This document shows positions 35,627 to 43,857 of a stretch of 64,000 nt of DNA, piece after piece. How positions within the stretch are numbered: position 1 is the stretch's first letter; every line of letters begins with the position of its first letter. The DNA lies in assembly GCF_007665395.1 (NCBI RefSeq), contig NZ_VDND01000001.1, forward strand, positions 844,258 through 908,257. Direction: 5' to 3'. A program made the position numbers and the translations under genes. Source of the stretch: Pseudomonas oryzihabitans (GTDB taxonomy: Bacteria > Pseudomonadota > Gammaproteobacteria > Pseudomonadales > Pseudomonadaceae). The notes beneath the pieces were generated by a model that saw only the letters and a list, made by a program, of their open reading frames with translations, made no database searches and was not told the DNA's origin.

Positions 35627-36493
35627 ATGGATACCCGATTTCTCAATAGCTTCATCGCCGTGGTGGAAAGCGGCTCGATTGCTGGCGCAGCTCGCAGGCT
35701 GAACCTGGCACCCACGACCATCACCCAGCAGATGAAGGCGCTGGAAGCCGACCTCGGCTGCGAACTGGTCATGCGGGTCGGGCGTACGGTGAAGCCAACG
35801 GTGGTGGGCGCGCGCATCGTCGAGCAGGCGCGTGATGTCCTTCGGGGCGTCAGGGATCTGCGCTCGGCGGCATCCGATACGGCCCTGCCAGCAGGGCCCC
35901 TGCTACTGGGCGCTACACCGACCGCGCTGACGGGGTTGCTGCCCGCCATCCTCAGGCGATGGATGAGCGCCTATCCAGAAACGCAGATATTCATCGAGCC
36001 GGGGACCTCGGCCACGCTGCTGCAACGGGTCATGTCTGGCCAATTGGATGCAGCCATCCTGGTCCACCCCACCTTCGCCCTGGACAAGACCTGTTTCTGG
36101 CAGCCGCTACGGGAAGAGCCACTCATGCTGCTCACGCCCGCGGAGATGAAGGTTCGCGACGTCCTGCGGACGGCGGCACGGGAGCCCTTCATCCAGTACG
36201 ACAGAAACGTGGTCGCCGGACGAATGGCCGATGATTATTTGCGCGGCCACGGCATCCAGCCACGGGTTCGTTTCGAGCTGGATGGCATCGAGCATATTGC
36301 TCAATTGGTAGCCGAGGGGTTTGGGGTTTCCATCCTTCCAGACTGGCCGGTAGCGGGGTCACCCGATGCCCGCACGAAACGCTGGAAGCTTCCAGCGCCC
36401 TACCCTTCGCGCAGGGTGGGATTGGTCTGGCTACGCCAATCGGCTCGGTCACCGCTCGCCAGAGCCCTGTATGAGTTGACCAAGGCGGTGTGA
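35627..36493 (+). CDS. LysR-family regulator of the enolase-superfamily operon
   Basis: A 288-residue LysR protein: MDTRFLNSFIAVVESGSIAGAARRLNLAPTTITQQM can be followed in short blocks as the winged helix-turn-helix, and a substrate domain follows from about residue 90. It is divergent from the enolase-superfamily gene with a 105-bp shared region, the standard arrangement for LysR control of that operon. Confidence 0.9.
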   Translation: MDTRFLNSFIAVVESGSIAGAARRLNLAPTTITQQMKALEADLGCELVMRVGRTVKPTVVGARIVEQARDVLRGVRDLRSAASDTALPAGPLLLGATPTALTGLLPAILRRWMSAYPETQIFIEPGTSATLLQRVMSGQLDAAILVHPTFALDKTCFWQPLREEPLMLLTPAEMKVRDVLRTAAREPFIQYDRNVVAGRMADDYLRGHGIQPRVRFELDGIEHIAQLVAEGFGVSILPDWPVAGSPDARTKRWKLPAPYPSRRVGLVWLRQSARSPLARALYELTKAV

Positions 36494-36861
36494 CGCACCG
36501 CTCGAGGAACGCCTTCGTATCATCATCAGGCGCCCGGGCTATCGAAGTGGTATCCGACCTCGTCCTCGTAGAGCCGTGGCAGAGGAAGCAGCTCCTAACG
36601 GCGAAGCTTCACCTCCACCGCTGCTGTCGATCCAACGCGGGGTAGCAGGCTGTGCGCCGGTCTCCAGCATCCTGCCGGGTGGTAATACCTGTTCCCGACT
36701 TCTTGCCCCGAACCAGCGGCACCAGGTAAATCCGCGCCGTTGGTCGTCGTCCCGGCGCCTGCAGGATTCGTCGCTAGCAAGGGATTCGTCTGACGACTAT
36801 CGTTGCGCTAGCTCCATAGGCGGACGGACCGCTCCGACCCACTCGATGAAGGGATAACTCG
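36494..36861. other. Intergenic region without a recognised gene
   Basis: No family resemblance in any frame. A 93-codon plus frame (36576-36857) has the proline/serine/arginine bias of a non-coding frame. The region probably carries the promoter of the secreted protein gene that follows. Confidence 0.45.
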
Positions 36862-37983
36862 ATGGACACTCCTCCCCCGTACTGGCGGGCCGCCAGCCTG
36901 CTGGCCGTCGCCGCCGCTGCCATGGCGCCTGCCGCCCATGCCGCACTCGCCCTGCTGGAACCCCAAGCCTATCGCGCCGATGGCCAAACCCTGGACGTCG
37001 GCGGCGACGCTGCCCATGGTTATATCGAGGTGACCAAGAAACTCGCTGCCGGCGAGCCCTTCTACCTGTTCGCCCGCGGGACCGCCACCAGCGACACGAC
37101 GGGTAATCTGATGCTGGGGCTGAGGATCGCCTGTGGCACCGAGTATCTGTGGAGCACGCGCAATCATGAAGGCAATGACGCCTACGGCAACCCCAAGGGC
37201 CAACTTCAGGAAGACGTGAGATACCTCTTCGTTCCGGCAAGCGCGGGCACCTACACCTGTAAGCTCCAGGGTCGCAACCTCAGAGGTGATGGGGCTCTGA
37301 GCAGCAATTCCTGGACGCTGCTCAGCGGCGATTCGAACACCTACCTAAGCTGGGCCAGTGGTGTCCAGGGCGCTGCCTGGGGAACGGAGAACGACGAGAG
37401 TGACTATGCGCTCGCGCAAAAGGCGGGGCGCCTGGGTGACGCCGGCAGCCAATGCAGGAACCGCGCGGGCGACGATGTGGATGATGACAAAAATACCACC
37501 ACCTACTGCAGGAAGTCCGTGCACCTCGGCCTGAAGCTGCCTGCGGGTTCGAACGAGTATGCACTGCGCTCCGCGCGCTGGACGCCCGCCCCCGGCGTGA
37601 CGTCGATCAAGGCCATAGGCGACATCGAAATGACCGTCTGCTACGACGGCACCGGCTCCTGTCCGGAATATGCCTACGGGACGCCCGACCAGAAAGGCCT
37701 CGGCAGCGTGGTCAACAGCCGCCTGGTCGTCTATCAGATGTCCACCGGCTCCTCGGTACCCTGTGCTACGTCCTACTACCCAAGCAGCGGGTTCCAGCGC
37801 ACGGCGATCACCACTGACGCCCATCATCAAAAGATCTACCACACCCTCGATAGCGTACCGGTATCGAGCAGCTGCGGCGCGGACAGCTACTTCCTCAGCA
37901 AGGTGGAGGTGAATCTGGTCAGCGGCAACCCGGTCCGGATCGAAGGATCGCGGTACTCTCAAAACATGCTCTTGAACAACTAA
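36862..37983 (+). CDS. Secreted protein of unknown function with several cysteines
   Basis: A 373-residue protein with a signal peptide (hydrophobic SLLAVAAAAMAPAAHA, cleavage after about residue 28). The mature part is beta-rich in appearance with repeated aromatic/Gly strands such as GEPFYLFARGTATSD and SNSWTLLSGDSNTYLSW. At least nine cysteines (for example RIACGT, TYTCKL, YCRKS, SSSCGAD) suggest disulfides in the periplasm or outside the cell. No domain is recognised and the neighbouring genes offer no clue. Codon choice looks native. Confidence 0.75.
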   Translation: MDTPPPYWRAASLLAVAAAAMAPAAHAALALLEPQAYRADGQTLDVGGDAAHGYIEVTKKLAAGEPFYLFARGTATSDTTGNLMLGLRIACGTEYLWSTRNHEGNDAYGNPKGQLQEDVRYLFVPASAGTYTCKLQGRNLRGDGALSSNSWTLLSGDSNTYLSWASGVQGAAWGTENDESDYALAQKAGRLGDAGSQCRNRAGDDVDDDKNTTTYCRKSVHLGLKLPAGSNEYALRSARWTPAPGVTSIKAIGDIEMTVCYDGTGSCPEYAYGTPDQKGLGSVVNSRLVVYQMSTGSSVPCATSYYPSSGFQRTAITTDAHHQKIYHTLDSVPVSSSCGADSYFLSKVEVNLVSGNPVRIEGSRYSQNMLLNN

Positions 37984-38459
37984 GTGTCTTGGGTTCGTCA
38001 GAACTCTTATCGAGCTGTAGTCGCCCATCGTTGCCGATACCTGGCAGGCAGGAGTGCCGCCTTTCTGGATCCTTGCACTCCTCGCCATCGCGCTGTGACC
38101 GCAGAGAGGCCGCTGGCTGCCGCGAGGACAGGTCATTTCGCGGTAGGCCCGAGGCTAGACGCGTCGCGGACCAGTCATGACGTATCGTGCCGAGCGTCCT
38201 GTTCCCCACCGCGCTCCGCAGGCGTACAGGTTGTCACGCCACGTTATAAGCGCCAGGAAAGCTGACCAAGCAGCACCTTGAGAATTTGAATGTTCATAGT
38301 TCGAGGTCAGCGCAACTCGGCGCCAAAGTTCGAGGTCATCTCGGCAGCTAACGGCGGTCTTTCAAGAAAACCAGGAAACAGTTTCAGCGAGGGGCTGGTG
38401 TCGAGGAGGAGCGCCGGAGGGCACTCTTCACGTACCCCTGGGCGACGGCGGATGCTCGA
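37984..38459. other. Intergenic region at the left border of the AT-richer block
   Basis: No gene is recognised. GGAGTGC and GCACTCC form an inverted repeat near 38050-38095, and base composition becomes visibly richer in A and T from about 38250. This may be a border between older and newer DNA. Confidence 0.4.
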
Positions 38460-38810
38460 ATGAAAGACACGCTGATAGCAATAAGAAAGATTACCGCAAC
38501 TTCCGATTGCAACCGCGAAGTATTTGCCAACCTCATGCGACTAGTGCAGATCGCAGGTAACAAACCGGGCTGCACCTTCTCACAACTCTACGCCACCCTA
38601 AGCCAGACAAACGAGTGGATCGTGATCGAGGGATGGCGAAATGAGGAGGCTTTATCGCGCCATGAAACGAGCCCAGAAAAAGCCGATCTCGATAGCCTGA
38701 TCAAAAGCAAGGCGAGTGTCAGCTGTGTAGTCGCAGTGACCATCGAGTCCACAAATGCGCAGCCCGCGGTGTACGAGCCACATTTCTGGATTGGTGACAG
38801 GCTTCCCTAG
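38460..38810 (+). CDS. Antibiotic biosynthesis monooxygenase (ABM)-like protein
   Basis: A 116-residue protein with the ABM alpha/beta pattern: LIAIRKITATSDCNREVFANLMRLVQ as first strand and helix, GCTFSQLYATLSQTNEWIVIEGWRNEEALSRHE as central strands, and a final CVVAVTIES strand. Such dimeric ferredoxin-fold proteins are cofactor-free oxygenases or quinol-handling enzymes. It converges with the Yellow-type gene. The assignment is to fold, not reaction. Confidence 0.7.
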   Translation: MKDTLIAIRKITATSDCNREVFANLMRLVQIAGNKPGCTFSQLYATLSQTNEWIVIEGWRNEEALSRHETSPEKADLDSLIKSKASVSCVVAVTIESTNAQPAVYEPHFWIGDRLP

Positions 38811-38883
38811 CAACCCGACAATAACTGTCGAGCCTGAGCAGAAATACTTAGGCTCGACCGAGACCGATGCGCTACATAGCCCT

Positions 38884-39978
38884 TTACTTCAGGTTAATTC
38901 GATAGACCCTTATTGGCCATTCAACCTTGGAAACTCCATCATTGAACAATCCTACGCGATCCACCTGGGCCGCGGGGAGATACAAGAACCCTTTACTGTC
39001 GATGGCGGGCGCATCTACCCAGTGAAGTCGACGATCCTTTACAACCACCTCGACTTTGCCAGCCACAGTAATTCGCTTTACGCTGTTCTCCGCGAGATCA
39101 CTATAATAAAAGTTACCCTGCTTATCCATGACAGTGCCGCCGACCGGGGGAAGGTCACGCCAAAACTCGACGCCCTGCTCCACCTCCGCATCGGTTCGAG
39201 TGGCGTCATCAAGCAACGCCGTCCGAATGCGGTACCAAGGCCCTTCCAAAGAAGCGAAATAGAGCCACTGGCCATCGCCAGAAACTTCCAGCGGATCGGC
39301 ATGAACCTGGAGTGGCTGGCCATTCGGTGCGTGGAGGATTTTTTCGTCCACTATGATCCTTCTATCGGCCGGCGCTCGAACAGCGGCGCTATTATCGAGC
39401 ACCCTACGCGCAGCACCCGTGTTGAGGTCCAAGACGACAACGCCCGGATTACCCGCATCGGTCAAGTAGGCGTGACCCTGGTTCAGGCGAATGTCATCGA
39501 TATAGCTGCCGTCTTTTGCAATGTGCTCACTGAGGGTATAAACCCTGACGATGACGTTCGTTCGCGGATTTATCACCACGACCTTCGCACCGCCCGGCAC
39601 CACGGATCCACCAAACCCGGTAACACCGGCATCCACTATCCAAAGATTCCCATCAGTGCCGAAGCGCATCGCGTTCACATTGATGAACCTCTCCGCAGGA
39701 GGTATCTCACCGGACCTACTATTCCACCGGGCATTGGGGAACGGCGTCGCCTTACCGGCGGCGTCCAGCTTGGATACCGACGGCCCCGTCACCCCCATCC
39801 AGGTAGGGCCCGACACATAGAGTTCGCCGTTGGCATCCACGGCGACCGCATTCCACACATCCGTATGCGACTGCGCGACGGTCTGCAGGGTTGGCGAAGC
39901 GGTCTCAGCCAGGACCGGAGTCATGGCACCAAAGGATGCGAACAACGCAAACAGGCTAATTCTCTTGATCTTACGCAC
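38884..39978 (-). CDS. Secreted Yellow/major royal jelly-related protein (SMP-30-like propeller)
   Basis: A 364-residue protein with a signal peptide (KRISLFALFASFGAMTPVLAE). The Yellow/dopachrome-tautomerase-related pattern follows: WNAVAVDANGELYVSGPTW, NLWIVDAGVTG, YIDDIRLNQGHAYLTDAGNPGVVVLD, LEVSGDGQWLYFASLEG and YYSDLAENSVKRI. The GTG at 39978 is preferred because AGGTGAGG sits about 7 bases upstream; an ATG seven codons earlier overlaps that site. It is divergent from a LysR gene. Enzymatic activity of bacterial members is largely unknown. Confidence 0.85.
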   Translation of the reverse strand: MRKIKRISLFALFASFGAMTPVLAETASPTLQTVAQSHTDVWNAVAVDANGELYVSGPTWMGVTGPSVSKLDAAGKATPFPNARWNSRSGEIPPAERFINVNAMRFGTDGNLWIVDAGVTGFGGSVVPGGAKVVVINPRTNVIVRVYTLSEHIAKDGSYIDDIRLNQGHAYLTDAGNPGVVVLDLNTGAARRVLDNSAAVRAPADRRIIVDEKILHAPNGQPLQVHADPLEVSGDGQWLYFASLEGPWYRIRTALLDDATRTDAEVEQGVEFWRDLPPVGGTVMDKQGNFYYSDLAENSVKRITVAGKVEVVVKDRRLHWVDAPAIDSKGFLYLPAAQVDRVGLFNDGVSKVEWPIRVYRINLK

Positions 39979-40068
39979 TGCATATTCCTCACCTGACATG
40001 AATAGGCAATGGTTGTCTTTCTAGACAGACTAAAAAACCCCTTCCAGCCGCTAAAGAATTTCCACAAA

Positions 40069-40977
40069 ATGAATAAAATCGTCCGCGTCGATGACCTTCA
40101 AGTGTTTGTCACGAGTGCATCAGCAGGCAGTTTTTCCGCTGCGGCTCGTATACTCAACATTTCACCAGCACTGGCCAGTGGCGCTATCCAGCGTTTGGAA
40201 GGCATCTTGGACGTCAGGCTGTTCGTACGTTCAACGCGAAGCCTACGCATGAGTGACGATGGCGAACGCTATCTTCCCCATGCGATGGACGTTCTGAGCG
40301 CACTGGACAATGGGGAACAAGCCCTGGCAACCGATCAAGCCGAGATTGCCGGAACCCTCAAGCTATCCATGCCTTCGGATATTGGTCGTAACGTCATTCT
40401 GCCCTGGCTAGACGAGTTTCAAGCGCTCTACCCTAAACTTCGTTTTCAACTTCGAATAAGCGATCAGGTTGCCGACCTCTATAGCGAGCACCTGGACGCC
40501 ACCCTCAGATATGGCCAACTGGCTGATTCCAGCCTGGTATCGCTATCCCTGGCACCGCTCAATCGTCGAACGCTCTGCGCCTCCCCCGGCTTTTTAAGAG
40601 AGCATGGTTATCCGTCCTGTCCTGAGGAGCTCGTCAGGTTCAATTGCTTGCGCTACGTGATGGGAGAGCAGACCCATGATCGCTGGGTGTTCGAGGAGAA
40701 TGGGGAAACGAAAAGCATACACGTCAACGGTGACAGAACCAGTAATGACGCCGATGTAGTAAGGCGATGGGCGGTCGCTGGGCGAGGAATCATCTACAAA
40801 TCGAGGATAGACGTACTGGAAGATATAAAGGCCGGCAGATTGATCGAACTCCTGCCTGAGGTGCTGGGACAGCCGGCACCGCTGCAACTCGTGTGCGCGC
40901 ATAGAAAGTCGCTTACCTTGCCCATACAAAAACTCAAGCAATTCCTCGGAGAAAAGTTCAGCGCCTATGAAGGTTAG
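40069..40977 (+). CDS. LysR-family regulator in the AT-richer block
   Basis: A 302-residue LysR protein: VRVDDLQVFVTSASAGSFSAAARILNISPALASGAIQRLE forms the winged helix, read in short blocks. The substrate domain follows and resembles the DsdC/CrgA-type group (YGQLADSSLVSLSLAPLNRRTLCASPGFL). The ATG at 40069 fits the family N-terminus; the frame is open 20 codons upstream. It faces away from the Yellow-type gene and is the likely regulator of that gene or of the oxidoreductase downstream. Confidence 0.88.
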   Translation: MNKIVRVDDLQVFVTSASAGSFSAAARILNISPALASGAIQRLEGILDVRLFVRSTRSLRMSDDGERYLPHAMDVLSALDNGEQALATDQAEIAGTLKLSMPSDIGRNVILPWLDEFQALYPKLRFQLRISDQVADLYSEHLDATLRYGQLADSSLVSLSLAPLNRRTLCASPGFLREHGYPSCPEELVRFNCLRYVMGEQTHDRWVFEENGETKSIHVNGDRTSNDADVVRRWAVAGRGIIYKSRIDVLEDIKAGRLIELLPEVLGQPAPLQLVCAHRKSLTLPIQKLKQFLGEKFSAYEG

Positions 40978-41136
40978 CAGTCCATAAGTCGGCAGCCTGA
41001 ATCTAACAAGCAGGCACCACTCAAACGGCCAACAGCTTCTTCACAATCAAGAAGAATTTACCCGGTTTTCTTGAAAATCGTTTTGGAGTCGTGCTGCTAG
41101 TCTTGGGCCACCCACCACTCTGCAAGGCGATAATCG

Positions 41137-42144
41137 ATGAAAGCCATAGTGTTCCGGCAGGCAGGTCTCCCGCTCGAAGACCCGCAGGCCCTGTATGAAG
41201 AAACGCTCGAAAAGCCAGTTCCGAAGGATAGAGACCTGCTGGTAGAAGTCGCTGCCCTCTCGGTAAATCCGGTTGATACGAAAGTCAGACAGGGCGGCGC
41301 TACCAACGGTCCTCGTGTCCTGGGCTGGGACGCCGTCGGTATCGTCCGAGAAATCGGCAAGGATGTGTCCTTATTCAAAGTGGGCGACGAAGTTTTCTAC
41401 GCGGGCGCCATCGATCGGCCTGGGTGCTATAGCGAATTCCACCTGGTCGACGAGCGAATGGCTGGAAGGAAACCCCGGACGATAGACAACGCCCACGCGG
41501 CGGCCCTACCGCTTACATCGATCACTGCCTGGGAGCTGCTGTTTGACCGACTGTCCATAAGGGAAGGCGACGGAGAAGGTCAATACTTGCTTATCATTGG
41601 TGCCGCGGGCGGAGTCGGCTCGATACTTACTCAGCTGGTTCGAAAACTAACCAAGCTGACGATCGTGGGGACGGCATCACGCCCGGAAACCACGGCGTGG
41701 GTAAAGGAACTGGGAGCACACCATGTCATCAACCACAATCTGCCGCTGGCCGATCAGCTGACGCTACCCGATGGTCACCTTTTCAACTACGCAGTAAGCC
41801 TCACGCATACCGACAAGTACCTTGGTCAAATCGTAGACCTGCTCACTCCCCAAGGCAAACTTGCACTGATCGACGACCCCCAGCAGCTCGACGTTTCATT
41901 ATTGAAGAGAAAATGTCTTTCTCTACACTGGGAGCTCATGTTTACCCGCGGCCTTTATCAGACACCCGACCTGATAAAACAGCACGAACTACTCAACAAG
42001 GTCGCCGCGCTGATCGACCAAGGCATCATTAAAACGACTGCCACCGCGCATTTCGGCAGGATCAACGCAAAGAACCTCAAGCGCGCCCACGCGCTCATCG
42101 AAAGCGGAAGATCGCGGGGAAAAATCGTTCTCGAAGGTTTTTAG
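41137..42144 (+). CDS. MDR-family zinc-type alcohol dehydrogenase/quinone reductase-like protein
   Basis: A 335-residue medium-chain reductase: MKAIVFRQAGLPLEDPQALYE, the groove segment VEVAALSVNPVDTKVRQG, GWDAVGIVREIG, and the NADPH motif IIGAAGGVGSILTQLVRKL. It lacks the structural-zinc cysteine cluster, as in the quinone-reductase branch. AAGG about 10 bases before the ATG is a reasonable ribosome site. The leaderless OpuAC-type gene follows after 35 bases on the same strand. Confidence 0.9.
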   Translation: MKAIVFRQAGLPLEDPQALYEETLEKPVPKDRDLLVEVAALSVNPVDTKVRQGGATNGPRVLGWDAVGIVREIGKDVSLFKVGDEVFYAGAIDRPGCYSEFHLVDERMAGRKPRTIDNAHAAALPLTSITAWELLFDRLSIREGDGEGQYLLIIGAAGGVGSILTQLVRKLTKLTIVGTASRPETTAWVKELGAHHVINHNLPLADQLTLPDGHLFNYAVSLTHTDKYLGQIVDLLTPQGKLALIDDPQQLDVSLLKRKCLSLHWELMFTRGLYQTPDLIKQHELLNKVAALIDQGIIKTTATAHFGRINAKNLKRAHALIESGRSRGKIVLEGF

Positions 42145-42179
42145 CTCACCCTGAATCCTTTACCACACGGGAATCATCC

Positions 42180-42953
42180 ATGACCCAGCTCATTCGATTA
42201 GGCTGCATCGATCTCAGCTTTCATGCCGTGAGTGCCGCGCTCATTCAGGTCATATTCGAGCGTTACGGCTTCCAGGTGGAGATCGACAAAGCTCCCCATG
42301 AAGAAACGTTTCAGCGATTCGATGCCGCTCGCGTCGACATTCTCGTTTCGGCCTGGTTACCCGCCAGTCATGGCGCCTATCTGGCAGCGCTGAAGCGACC
42401 GAATAGCAAGGTTACCGTTCTTTATGAGCCCTATTGCATCTGGGGTGTCCCTGACTACATACCCGAGCATGCACTCAAGAGCATAACGGACTTGACGAAG
42501 CCGGAAATACTGAAAGCAACGAGTCGCTGCATCCAGGGCATCAACGCCGGGGCGGGAATCAGCCGATTTTCCAAAGCGATCATCCAGCAGTACGGTCTCG
42601 ACAGTGAAGGGTATTTCTTTGCCGAGGGTGCGGGCACAACCTGCTTCGACAGATACCAGCGCTCCTATGCAGCCAAGGAATGGTTCGTCGTGCCGCTATG
42701 GCATCCCCAGTTCCTTCATCATCGCTATGCCATCCGCGCACTCGAGGATCCCCTTGGGCTTCTGGGTGGACGAGACGAAGCGACACTGATTGTCGCCAAC
42801 GATCTGCTGGAGAAACTACCCGGCCCCCTGATCGAAGACCTGCGGCAGCTGCGACCGGGCAATGCGGTGATCAGTCAGCTTGACCATGGGTGCCGTTACG
42901 AAGACCTCTCGCCCCATGCGGCCGCGGAGCGATGGATGCAGCGGCATCAATAA
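42180..42953 (+). CDS. OpuAC/ProX-type glycine betaine-binding protein without a signal peptide
   Basis: A 257-residue protein matching the OpuAC binding-protein fold: IRLGCIDLSFHAVSAALIQVIFERYG, then DILVSAWLPASHGAYL and WGVPDYIPEHALKSI, with the aromatic residues that form the quaternary-amine cage in the family. It starts directly with the mature fold, with no leader or lipobox, and no permease or ATPase gene is adjacent. It may be a cytoplasmic ligand-binding protein working with the oxidoreductase upstream. Confidence 0.82.
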   Translation: MTQLIRLGCIDLSFHAVSAALIQVIFERYGFQVEIDKAPHEETFQRFDAARVDILVSAWLPASHGAYLAALKRPNSKVTVLYEPYCIWGVPDYIPEHALKSITDLTKPEILKATSRCIQGINAGAGISRFSKAIIQQYGLDSEGYFFAEGAGTTCFDRYQRSYAAKEWFVVPLWHPQFLHHRYAIRALEDPLGLLGGRDEATLIVANDLLEKLPGPLIEDLRQLRPGNAVISQLDHGCRYEDLSPHAAAERWMQRHQ

Positions 42954-43433
42954 ACTCAGCCGTACCAGGCAGCAACAGCTGGCGGAGGAGCGCAGACAGC
43001 GGGTTTGGATGGACGGACAGGCGCGCATGGCAGCCGAACGTGCCCAGGCGCGCCTGGGGATTACCCGCTCGGCATCTCCATCGACAGCGAGCTGACAGCC
43101 AGGATCCTGCTATCCACCCGAGCAGCAGTAAGCGGTGAAGGTCGGCCGCCTCGCACTGACCGAGGCGGTCGCCGCTGTCACGTTAGCCGCTGGAACAGGG
43201 GCAAGCCATCCGCTGCCCCGCTAGGCTCGTCCAGCGCTGTGGCACTGCCACCCCTGTTCAGCCAGGGTACCGCGCGCTCCACCAGGCGGTTGCCGCGATT
43301 CCCAGGCTTTTGGTGTCGCGCGGCAGGACAGCACCCATGACGCTTTTGTCATCCGCAGGTCAGCCTGCAGTCCCTCCTGCCCTCCTACAGTGGCCCGGTC
43401 AGCAAAACGCTGCCCCACTCAAGAGGACTCACC
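42954..43433. other. Intergenic region with a possible coding remnant
   Basis: The stretch 42960-43095 reads in one frame as a charged, helix-like segment (RQQQLAEERRQRVW...RMAAERAQARLGI) with no start codon of its own, which may be the end of a lost gene. A perfect hairpin is listed at 43146-43168, and the promoter region shared with the broken DUF2790 copy begins at about 43344. Confidence 0.4.
43146..43168. terminator. 8-bp-stem hairpin, possible transcription end
   Basis: CCGCCTCG (43146-43153) and CGAGGCGG (43161-43168) form a perfect stem with a 7-base loop about 190 bases after the OpuAC-type gene. There is no T-run, so termination is only inferred. Confidence 0.35.
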
Positions 43434-43688
43434 ATGAAAGCGCTCATTCTCGGTATCGTTGGCCTGATCCTTAGCGGCTCTGCGCTGGCGGATACCAGCA
43501 GTGCCACCCCCATCCACGACAAGCCTGGCTTCTTCGCCCACCTCGACATCGACAAGGTCGTCAGCCAGACCGACCTGGCTTCGCGCTGCGGCATCGTCCC
43601 GGCCCACCTCGATTACCTGGATCACGCCGGCCAGGAGCATGTGCTGGACTACCTGGCGTATGGTACTGGTTGCTACAACGAGAATTGA
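43434..43688 (+). CDS. Small secreted DUF2790 protein
   Basis: An 84-residue protein with a signal peptide (MKALILGIVGLILSGSALA, cleavage before DTSS). The mature part DIDKVVSQTDLASRCGIVPAHLDYLDHAGQEHVLDYLAYGTGC is the DUF2790 domain found in Pseudomonas, read in short blocks. GAGGA at 43421-43425 precedes the ATG. The function of the family is unknown. About 90 bases of its upstream region are duplicated at 28841-28930, in front of a broken copy. Confidence 0.85.
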   Translation: MKALILGIVGLILSGSALADTSSATPIHDKPGFFAHLDIDKVVSQTDLASRCGIVPAHLDYLDHAGQEHVLDYLAYGTGCYNEN

Positions 43689-43857
43689 CGCCTTGCCCAT
43701 GCCAGGTGCCGGCCAACTACCTGATCGAAAGCCTTTCCGAGGCGGACCGGCCCGCTGCGTCTCGACCAGGGATCTGCACAAGCAGACTCGGGCCGATTCG
43801 ATCGACAGGGCCGGCTCCTGCCGATCGAGCGCTGAGCGGACTAGGGCGCGCTGCGTC

